Below the pieces are notes generated by a model, which ran no database searches, was not told where the DNA came from, and was given only the letters and a program-made list of their open reading frames with translations. From NCBI GenBank assembly GCA_021234535.1, contig CM037836.1:32330769-32394768 (forward strand): a DNA stretch of 64,000 bases. Direction: 5' to 3'. This DNA is from Stichopus chloronotus (lineage: Eukaryota; Echinodermata; Holothuroidea; Aspidochirotida; Stichopodidae). The translations under genes were made by a program, and so were the position numbers. Shown here piece after piece: positions 42,801 to 54,800 of the stretch (position 1 is the stretch's first letter; each line of letters begins with the position of its first letter).

Positions 42801-45800
42801 TCCCTATCTTTGTAGATGGAATGTTGTTGGTTGAGAGTCATCATGTTTATCTCGAGAGATAATGTAAACATCGATGACCTTTACCCAATCAGCATTCCAT
42901 ATTGACTTAAGGGGTTGGCATAAAACATATACTTATGAGTATTATGAACAGGATGTCACGATAATAAAATTAAAAACATTAAGTTTTATTTCTACCTACT
43001 GAGACACTTTATAAAAGAATATTCCATTGGTAAGTCATTTTTTACCACATGTCTGTTACAGAGGTATGCTTAGACTCAAGTTTGAGAAAGAAAGAGCAAA
43101 AAGTTATGTAAAATGTATGTCACAACTACCTATCCCCCTTTAACCCTTGAAACTAATTATGGTGGACTGATAATAGTTTTTACTTTTTGTGCCAGGTAAT
43201 ATTTTTGTGATATATTGCTGTGTACATTTATCCATAATATGCAGTGGCTGTTGCAATGGCTACCGTAAATGAATTGATTGATGGAGAGGACAAGGATGCC
43301 CTGGTGGAAGCTTTGAAGAGTTCTGATATTTCTCTTATGTCTCTTACCTCCGAGTGTGCCCTTGAGTACCAAGAAGAACTAAAGCAGGCCAAGCAAGATA
43401 AAGCTAAAGGTAATCTGCATTAAGAGGTCACCGGGATGAAGATAGTGATGTAATTGATTATTTGTAGTTACTTTGATTACATCATCCTTAACTTGATAGT
43501 ATATTATTGCTATCATCATTACTGATCTCAACAATCTTTCCAAGATAGTGCTTTTAGAGTTAAGTTTTGTTTATTTAGTTCGAAGATATTGTTAACATTC
43601 TAGAAGAGTTACTATCAAGACCTGATAACATTGTGCTCCTTTAAACATTCAGTTGTCTGCTTAGTTGCCCTGATTACATCTTGCAGGCCATTTTGTTTGC
43701 GATGGTGATTCGGTGTATGTGCTTGCGTATGTGGGTGTGTGTATGCATGTATGTGTGTGAGACAAAATCTCGTGAACGCTCTAGCATTTGAAGGGAAAGT
43801 GCAAGGTGGGTCAAAGTTGGTGTGTTGATAGAACATATGAAGATCTTGGCTGGGATCGTTTTCAGTGATGGTCAAAGGTCATGTGAGGTCACCATCAAGC
43901 AGAATGTGGATAAGCTATGTTGCAGTATCTCAGAAGTGACAAGTTGCATCATTTTCAAACTTGGGTGGTATGTACTGCCCTGTAAGTAACTGAGATTGTG
44001 AGGGTATTCTTGTAGGTCAAAGGTCATCTGGAGTCATCAGAAGTCATAATGTGAAAAGCTTGTGAACACTCTATCTTTTGACGGGAATGTGCAAGAGAGT
44101 CCAAAGCCAGTGTGTGGAGAGGACATTTAAAGATCTTGACTGAGATTGATTTTGGTGGATGCTAAAGGTCACCAGAGGTCATCTGCAGACAGACTATAGA
44201 CAAAATATGTTTGCAGTACCTCATGAACTGCACATTGCACAAACTTTAAACTTGCAGGGTATGTAAAACTTACTAAGTAAATAATATGAGGGTGTTTCTA
44301 GAGGTGGAAGGTCATGTGGGGTTATCAGAAGTCATAAAAGGAAAAGTTTGTAAACACACTATTTACAAAGGGAAGATAATTCCACACTTTAAAGTTGTTC
44401 TTTTGAGATGCAGTATGTAAATATCATTATTGGGGTTGGTCCGATATGGACCATGTAATGAAATAATGCAAAATGTTTCTTTTCTGCATGTATTGTGTTT
44501 TACAATGTGGAAGAATTGTCAAATTAGCATTGTGGTAGTGAAACCTTTCCCAGTGTTCAACATTTGTGGGTCCAAGGTCAGATTAGGCCATATGGACCAT
44601 AAATTATTACATTGTGCAAAGCAATTAGATTTATTTGTTACAGCATTGAGGGTTTTTCAGACTAGTATTCAAGTACCTTTGGCTGATCAGCACTTTTATG
44701 GGCAAAATGGGGCCCACACTTTTGTGGGATGTGATGAACTTTGGATGAACTTTGTTAAGACTAAATGATTAGAGTTGATTTACAATAATCTCCATGCAAG
44801 GAAACATAGTGTCCTTGGACTCTGGTTATGCTTAATCTTGCAGTGTCTTTTTTTTTTGCAGTGTGCGAGATGTCTTCTTTTTTTTTTGCAGTGTGCAAGA
44901 AAATTAAGTTTCAAACAGCACAAGCAGTTTGTCCATTTCAGCATTTTACGGAAAAAGTCAGAGTTACTTCTGAAGAATTGTTGGCATACATTTCAGTGGG
45001 TCAATTCCTTGGATAGAGGAATAAACTTATTGATTGCTGTAGAATGTTTGAGTTTATCTTATATCACTGGATTTATTCCATAAATATTACTGTTTTAGTT
45101 AATACGAGCATATCTTACCATCAGACTGATTCCTTGAATGTAGTTGTTGAGTTATATTTGTAACAGGATTGAATTTATAGTAATTTTCTCTGCACTCATT
45201 TTAGATGGACAAGAAACAGAGTGGACGTCCCACAAATTGAAAGGTGGCGACTTTTACTACTACAACTACAAGACCAAAGAATCAGCCTGGATTAAACCAG
45301 AAAACTTTGAGGCTTCCAACACACAGCTTACTAAAGAGGAAGTACAGGTAAAATTTAACATTTTTCAACCAGTTGACATCTCATATGCAAGTTTAATGAA
45401 GCAGATGATTTGGTTTAAGTGCTTAGAAACAACCAACCATTGATTCACATCTTCACGAGTTGATGTTGTTTTCAACTCTCTTTTTCTTGATATAGTTTGA
45501 GTGATTTGTACTTTTATTTCCTTTCCACCAAATCAACTTGTGAAGACAAGAAAAAAGATGAAAGAGAAAGATTCATCCTTTGTATATCCCTACATCCAAC
45601 ATGATGTGTCAAAGAAAAACATTTATTTACAAGAAGGTTCTACAGTAAATTCTGTCACCAGTTTAAAGTAATGACTTGTGACTGCATGGAATAATTTGTT
45701 ATAGGTCTGATTTGTAGATATGTTTAAATTCTTTCTTGTTAATTATTGATACATCCACATATCATCCCAAGAATGCAAACAAGATTCTGACCTTAGAAAC

Positions 45801-48800
45801 TTGAAGGAAATAACAATTTCTTTTATCAGATGTGACGTTTAACCTGGAGATGATAATAAACATTTATAATCCTTGATGCTTGTATTCAAAATAGAAATTT
45901 CTTTTAGTTGATGGTTAACTAACATTTCTTAACTGGTTTCTATCCCAGTTCAGTGGTTTGAATAAGTAACTTCGTTTGTCTATTGCATCTTTTGTGCACT
46001 GATGCATTCTGCATTGGATTAACTTTTCTAATCAACTCTAAATTATTGCAAAGCTTTGGACACCTCTTTAAAATCATGAATCTTTCTTTCATTGATGTTT
46101 CTCAACAAATAATAACTAAATCTGAAAGCTAGTTATGATCACCTTTTTGAGGTCAACTTTACTATATTATGTCAATGGTAACTTAAAAAAACTTGTCTAA
46201 ATTTGTTAATTTAGTTCAAGGTGTCTCTAGTGTGTCATATCTTAGTGTCCTCCTATGGATATCACTTTGTATCCCTTACATGTATAACTTACTTTCTAAA
46301 GCTCTTCACCATTTTACTCACTCTGTAAAGCTATTCACCATATTTTAGAAACAGATACACAGTAATATCCATTATGTGATATCAGTAGTTAATTTTCTTG
46401 TTCTGCGACTTCAGTGGTTTGTAATTGTGTATTGTTGTAACATATATTGTTCGGTCTTTAAACTTATTTATTTGTTATTAAAGTTATTTATTTGTATATT
46501 TGTATGTTTTGCTTGTTCTTTATTTCCCCCTCTCCTTGCGTTTTGCTGCATGCTTTCCTTTAAACCTGCTTCCTCCCTTACCTCTGTTTTATATTTCTAT
46601 TAGAATCCATAAAAAGGGGTGTCATCTTTTAATTATGAAAATGTCAAAATCAGTATTTAGAAAAACCCATTTCTTTGATTACTGTTTCTGATAAAACTTA
46701 ATATTTTGGTGTTGTCTGCCTATCCTTCGGCGTTGCAAATCGTTCAAAATTCATCATACCAAAAGAGTATGTAGTTGTCTGTATTTGTAGTTGTGTTTGA
46801 TGTGTTACATTCATTCTGTTGAATTGTATTTCAGAACCAGCAGCACTTGCATAGGAAAAACAATCATCCTATAAGATGTAGAGATATTAATACGAACACA
46901 GAGTAACACAGCCATCATTGTAACATGTTGCTTATGTGTCGTGATGGTATTGGGGCTACCCCACAAATGTACATGAAATAAATTTTGTATCATGATTTGA
47001 TTTTTATATCAAAATGAGTAATAATTCCTCAATAGCTGCTCCAAAGTATTGTTTTATTTCCAAGTGATTTACCTGATTTCATGGATAACCCGAGATAATA
47101 TTTTCAAAATGTTTATTATCAGCCAAGTACTTTGAAGTCTGTACCACTTTAATGTTTTCTATTGCTAATTGTCTTTTCAGAATTGAAACTAAATTTTACT
47201 TCACAGTGTTTTTATTTTAAAATTAAGAGGATGTATCATTTTAATCGACAATAACTACTTCAAATCCTGGTCTCCAAATATTTTGGCTGATAACCTTCAA
47301 AAGCTGGTAGATCTTGTACCATATCATTGAGCAAAGAAAGAGTAAACTAAAAAACAGAAATCTAGAAGTATTTAGACTGGGTTCGAAAATGGAACCCTTG
47401 CACCCGAAGTACACAGTTGGTCAGGTACCCAGTTACCCCAAAACATTAAGTTTTGTTAGGCCTCCAGTCCACTGTGAAGTCATTTACCACATTTTGCTTT
47501 TCATGTCAATGAAACATTACATGTCTTACATACAGGCATGATGAACTATCCTTTGGAAATTCTATGACATTTTGTTTTGTCTCACGTGCAAGGTATGTTA
47601 GTGAAAGTTTCGATATATGTAGCTATTTCAGAACAGGGTCCTGTCGTGGTTGGGTACGTGAATACTTGTTGCATGGACTGAAATTTAGTGATGGGCCTTT
47701 TAACATTTAATAAACTGAGAAGTGGCAGTGCAAAGTAATAGCTGTAACCCAGTGTAACATTCTGTTGGAGACCAATAGCAACCCATTCCATCTTGTAATT
47801 TGTATCATGGTTGCTTTATCAAACCTTAAACATCTTATCATTTTTGTGCACCCAGGCTGTTGTTTCGAGAACAACAGCATCCTATAATCGAGCCCTACTG
47901 TTCCAAGCCAACGAACCCCACATCATTCAACTGCAGGCTCGTGTCAGAGGAATGCTTGTGAGGAAACAGTTTCAGGAACGGAAAAACTTCCTCACTGAAC
48001 AACTGCCAGCTATCATTAAAATTCAGGTGTGTTAAAGTACGATGGTTTCATAAGAGTTGAAGCTGTTAAGTCAGAGCATAATCAAACAGGACTGTTAAGA
48101 GATGATGGTTAAGAAATAGTAATAGAAATTAAACAAAAATGCTGGTAGTCACTTGAGTCTGAAATGTAAATATGAGGAAGGATTGTACAGCAATGTAAGA
48201 CATTGAATGATGATGCAATTGGTAAGTACTGAACACTGGATGTTAACCAATTAAAATGGAAATGTGAACAGATCAGCTGGTGTCTGGCAGCATGATATTA
48301 GAAACTACTAACAATAGTCTGAGAGCATATATTAAAACTATGTCCAGAGGAAGAAACAATGTTTAAGATAATACTGAGTTGTTGTAGTTATTTGGTTTAG
48401 CTTAGTTGATGGAGTTACACAGATGACAGGGTTGATGGTTGGAAAAGTTAGTCATTGGTCTGAGTTGGGAGCTGTTGGAATTATTTGTTGGTTATCATTG
48501 TTAGCTGTTGGAGTTTTAGATTGGTTAGGGTTGGGAGTTGTTGGAGTTATTCATAGTAGACAGTATAAGTTGCAGAGACTTGAAAAAAGGATGAAGGGTT
48601 TTTCTAGAAGATTATACATAATGTAGGTTTGTCGAGATGACAATGCACAGTAAGTTAAGAATGTAGGTTTGTCTAGATAAGGATTCAAAATGAGGTAAGA
48701 TGATGTTTGTCTAGATGAGGATTCATGTTACAAGGATGTAGGTTTGTGGAGATGTGGACATGAAGCTAGAAACTACATATTGAAGCTGAGCATTTAATGT

Positions 48801-51800
48801 TAAAGGTGAGCTCGTCATTTGCATCAGTCTTTGAGGTACCTTTAGCTTTGGTAACATATTAGGGTTTGTTTGGAGGTTTGTGCTATGTTTCTATGTTTGT
48901 GAATTAATAAAGACACTGTGAACTATGACAAAAATGATTTTATAACGTCTAGTAGGAACTTGCACAGCTTTTTTATTGTTACATAGTTAATACACACTGA
49001 ATGATGAAAGTTATTTTCGGTACCAATCCTTCTGTAATTGACATTAACCTCACCTTTAGCATCCCCTGTCCCTCCCTCAAGAAAAAAAAAAACAAGAAAA
49101 AAAAGAGAATGAAAAAAAAAATTGAATGTGTTTTTCACTGGATATATTATCAGGTTGGTATATCTCCTTTCTTTGTTCTCCATTTGGCTTTTTTCTGCAG
49201 ATGTTTATCCTTTATTGCAGTTACCCATTCATCTTTTTTAATACAACAAATATATGCTGTTTCAATTTTGGTGGTTTGCCATTTTCAGTCCTTGTTTGTT
49301 GAATCCACTCCCTTCTTTACACTTTTCTTCTGAATTCTACATTATCTGCTTATCAGGTAAGCTTATCTTATGCAAAATTGGTCAGACATTATTAACAATC
49401 TATATATAAACTGTTATCATGTATATGCACATATACCTTTAACATATCTTATTGGAAAGCATTCTGTATGAAGTTAACTAACAAATATTCTTGCTGCATT
49501 TTAATCTAATGTCCATTATTATAGCATCATTGCATCAACATGCTTTAATTTCTTAAAGGTGGTGTGACATGAAAATGACATTTTGGAGTATTGGATGTAT
49601 TACTCATGGACAATTTTACAGGCAAAGTCCTCTCTTACATCTGCATCATGGATAAACTTTGGTAAATTTGTGTTGTCAAGAGGTGGACCCAAATGATTTG
49701 TCTATGTGTTATCCTTTGTTTACTTAACTTTTATTTCAAGAACAGCTGAAAGTATCATATGCCCTGAGGGTTTTATTTTGGAAACTTATATTTTATTGTT
49801 TGAAAATATGGATATCATTTACTCTTGTGCAAGCCATATAGCAAAGTAATTAAGAGACCACATTTAGACCTAACATTTACCAACACTGTGCATCACTGCA
49901 TCTCATCTTATTTGCATTTTTATCAAATTTTGAAGAGCCACACCCTAAGAACAATAACAGATATAAACACAATTTCAATAGATTGTCATTCAGGGTTTTG
50001 CTCTGCAACTTTTGAATAAAGTCAGCTTTTTCCTAGATTCATGTCACACAACCTTAAAAAGTCTTTCTATGTAGTGTCATATGTATGGAAGCTTTAGCTA
50101 AAAAATTTATAAATTTATATGAAGTTGTATCTCTTAGAGAGTCTTATACTCAATGGGGTAAAATGCATTATTTTATCAATATTTAGCTGCAAGTTAATAT
50201 TGCATCATTTGTAAGTTTTTGCTGTTTTTGGTAGTAAATGTGTTTGTGTTTGGTTTCAGAAACTTATCTCTTGCAACAAAAGCAAATCTTTTGGCAAACC
50301 ATAGAATGGTGTTACTTCAGAGCAGTGGAACTGAGCCTTCTTCACAGGAACCCAAATTATGTTAAAGCACCCCCCCCCCCCCTTAAGGAAACTTGATTTC
50401 TGTTATTTGCAGGTTTGGGGATGGGCTAGTTTGTTGTGACTATATCTTCATAAGAACTCAGTAATACTAAAATAGGAGATGGAATATCTAATTCAAGCCA
50501 ACACAGCATCAGCTTAATCAAAATATTAGTTCAAAATATCTCATGGAGTACATTTACGAACATCTTTATGAACTTTAACCTTTAGGCTGAGTTTATCACA
50601 ATGACACTGAATGTAGAAGACTACTTTCTAACCTCCACTGAATTAATTTTGTAAATCATACAGAGCTGGTTTAAAGGATACAAACAACGAAAAGCCTACA
50701 GAGAACGAATGGAGTACTTAAAACAACAGTTACCACTTATTATCAGGGTAAGATCAATTCAAACTGTTATAAATTATGTTCAGTAGTTACCTTTACAGTC
50801 GTGCTGTCGTGTGTGCATGTACATGCCTATTTGCTAGTGATGTTGTGATACGAAATTTTCGTAATCAATATCACAAGCACTTTTCCTTCAGTTGCCACGC
50901 AATATCACGATGTCATAAGGGTAAGTTGGGCCCTAGCATGCCTAAATAAATATGTGTGACATTGTGCATTGTGTAGAGTACTTAGATACATCACACAGCC
51001 CTCAGCTAACATTCTGTCCTGACACTTTATTGTCATATTAAGTAAACTAGTTCACGAAAGACTTACGCTACTGTAAGATATAATTTTTTCTTCCCATGTT
51101 TGTGTTATCTGTTCTTAAAAATACTGATTTTCCCCCCATATGTGTGCAGACCATATCATTTTGGTCTTTCCACAAATGTAATCAGGAGCAAAGTGGATAT
51201 TGTATGCTTATATCCCAATATTGCCGTAACACTAGTGTTTGTGATGCCTGATTGTAAACACAATATCTCAAAGAGGGAAGTTTGGTCTGAATTGATAATT
51301 GGTATGTGTTTATAAAGGTTTATTGGTATGTGTTTATAAAGGTTTATAACACATGGAGTACAAGACCCCTATTGTTTTTGTTGGAGGTCAAAGATCATTT
51401 GATTGCAAAAGGGGGCAAATTGCAAAAACCTGGTATAGGCTCACCAAGTATTTCACGAAGGGAAGTATGGACTGATCTTATATTTGGTATGTAAGTAAAC
51501 CCAGTGACAAATCCAGGGAGGGAGTGCCGTGAGTACACATGCACCGCCTACAAATTTCCAAAATTGATCAATTGTGCCTGAACATGTTATCACTGTTGCT
51601 CTTCTTATAATAGTTTTGGTATGAGAAATTTGTACACAATATTGGGAGCTCTCTTTTTATGTAAATTGTTCGGATGAAAGACTCTATCACAATGGGTGAA
51701 TCTAGTGCACCCCATAAACACAAGTCCTGAATCTGTCCTTGGGTGCACCACAGGCAGGTATTGAAAATCGACCTGTAGTTGTTTGATGTCAATAATCTCC

Positions 51801-54800
51801 AAACGATCTCATATTTGACATAATAAGTGCACACAACGCTGAGGTCACGAAGTCTATTGATTTTGGTGGATGCCAAAGGTCATTTGAGGTCAATACTGTT
51901 CATTGTGTACTCAATATCTCAAGAATGACTGATCTCATATTTAATGTAACACAATTAGTACAAGGAATTCTGATTTTGGTGGTGGAAGTCAAATGTCATT
52001 TGACTTTAGCAGAGTCAAATTATAGAAAACCAAGTAAGTGCAACTTTTCAAGAAGGGAAACTTGGACAACATACATACATAGCAGGTAGATCACTGAATA
52101 AAGTACAAGAAAGTTAATGTTTTGAAGCAGTATAAAGTCATTTGAAGCTAGGGTCCAAACTGTGAAAACATTGTGAACATAGTATCTCCAGAAAGAAATC
52201 TTAAACACAGTTAATAATTAGTAGGTAGGTGTGCCATATTGAATATGCCTATAGTTTTTTTTTCTATATATACAGGTCTTGTACATTTTAATGGGTTTTA
52301 AAGGAGCATAGGTACTTGTGAAATACATCTTACATTTACCTTTTTGCAGTTTTTTCTCCAAATTGTGTAGTAGCATATCTATCTAACAGATTTGTGGTAA
52401 AAATTTTCTTTCAATGACAAAATTTTGTTAGAAAGTTCCCCATTGGAGAGTGAAAACTTACCTTTTTAATTTTTCTTATGTTCCTGCCCACAAGATAATA
52501 TTCAGCAGTATGTTTTTGAGCCTTTTCCTAGCTTGAATGTGGAGTGCCATTGGTGGAAGGTTATTGCTTACATGGACTCTCCAGGAAGACATTGATGGTC
52601 TTCAACCTAAAATATTCCTGCTGCAAAGCTAGGGAGAGGCATAAAAGGCACACTCATGAATATTATCTTGCTGGCATCAACATAAGAAAAATTTAAAAAT
52701 TAATGTTTTTCATTTTGCTGGGGGCACTTCCTGACAGAATTTGTCATTGGCAGATCATTGGTTACCACAAATCTGTTAAATTGGTTCGCTTCTACTTCAT
52801 TTGGAGAAAGAAAGTTCAAAAAGTTATGTAAGATGTATTTCACAAGTACCTATCCTCCTTTAAAGGGTTTTTATTTAGGGACTATCTGGTAGCATCACAA
52901 ATCTATGAGCAATACCTCTGAAGGAAGTATTTACATATTATCTCAAAATAATGTTCACTGATTCCTCGGATTAGCTAACGGAGTGATGAGCAACATTCCA
53001 CTGAGTTAATACTCTGGTTACATCATCAAAATCACAGTGCATGTTTCCAGTCTGTTTAATTCTTAAAACACAGCAGTCACTGGCTTTTAAATGTCAAGCT
53101 TACTAAAGACTTTGTGTCATCCTTCCCAAACTCAGACATTGTTTGGCATATTATGCAGTAGGTATTAGTATGACAACAACATTGCTACACCTCTGCCAAG
53201 TAGCTTATGAAGTAAGAAAACTGAAGTAAGAAATGCTTGATGTCTCTTGATATTAAATAGTAGAAGTTGTTGTTAACATTCATGAGATTTGTTTATTTAT
53301 CTCTTCTCTTTGTGTTTTCTGTTTTATATTCTGTTACATTTTGTTCATTATTCATCAGCTGCAATCCCTTGGAAGGATGTGGCTGGCCAGATCGAAGTAT
53401 AGAGCCAGATTGAAGCATTTCTCAGATAATGTAAGTGTAGCCCTCCCTTAAATCAATCCTTTTTACAGCCTGTGAAAGGATATATTCTCTTTGTTCTTGT
53501 ACCTCTTTATCAATTAATTCAGCTTGGACTGCCATGTTTCAGTCAGAGACTTGAAGGAAATGAAAATGTACAAAGTAATGAAGCTCTTTGTTTCTTTTAT
53601 AAAGGTCAAGTCTGTGGTGAAACTTCAAGCTTTTTGGAGATCTCAGAAGGCCAGAAATGACTACTTTGTTTTAAGTGAGTGAATATTAAGAATGAAATTT
53701 TTGTGTAATAGCACTTTTGTTCCCCAAAGTACCTGAAAATGCATTTTCCTCCCTAATTTTGTCCTTTCTTTTGTCCTTAATGTGAATCTGACATTCTTTG
53801 GTTAAAGATATGGTATCACGATGTGAGATACGCTTTCAGGATAATCAAACATTTTTATGACATGTACAACTTGAGTTTTTTCAAACTTGGTAATAAAATC
53901 GGCAGTTGAGGCCGTCTCTTTTCCAGAAATCTGAAGAGTGACGTCAGGAGTGGAGAACAGTAAAACATCTGTTCGATGTCGCACTTTGTGCTGCAGAGAG
54001 TATTATGCAGTACTGTGCTACATTCATCGCCTACACAGGCCACTACGGGCACCATACTTGAACTAGCCTATAACGAGTAACGTTAGTGGTGTAGTCAGCT
54101 GATGCCAAAGAGCACGTACTTCATCCACACTTGTATACAGTCTATCACGATGACTGACCAAGATGTGGTGTTGTTATTTATTTTATGACTGTAGCAATGT
54201 GACTATGGTGGGTAGTATTCATGAATGCTCAAGGACAAAACAACACTCTTTAATAACTGTTGTGTTGGCGGACACTTTCGAAAACTGTCGTCTGCTCAGA
54301 GTCAGACCGTCGTTAGAATGGTGACTGTGAAATCTATTGTAAGCAAAACTTTTTCATTTTAGCCGACGGTAAGTCATTAAAACCAGCCACAAGTTTATTG
54401 GATAGCCGAAGGTTAAATAACGACAAATTTTGTGTTATTGAAACAAAATTTTGCCAAGATGTATTTGTGTCAATTGTGAATACAAATGATGACAGCTTAC
54501 CATGAAAATTTCCCTAGTACACTAGCTAATATACATTTATACCTACACTAAGCTAGAGGATTTGAGGTCTTACTATCGTGTAACTAACTTATTAAAGATT
54601 CTGAAGTCTATAAATGCAGTACAGAACAGCCGGAGTGATGTGAAGCCCTTAACGGGCCCTTTGGTATCTTCTTCACGTTGAGCACCAAGCATCCCTTGCT
54701 GGCTTTCACTATATCCTTTTTAGATCGATCTTTTTCACCTGACTTGTTAAATTGTAATGTTAGACTGCTCGACAAATATTTTATGTGACAACAACAACAA

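Noticed and set aside
44840..45016. Possible extra exon after TTTTTTTTTTGCAG repeats before the WW exon
   Set aside because: Exon 16 leaves phase 1; from either acceptor that phase meets a stop quickly, and exons 16 and 17 already join perfectly.
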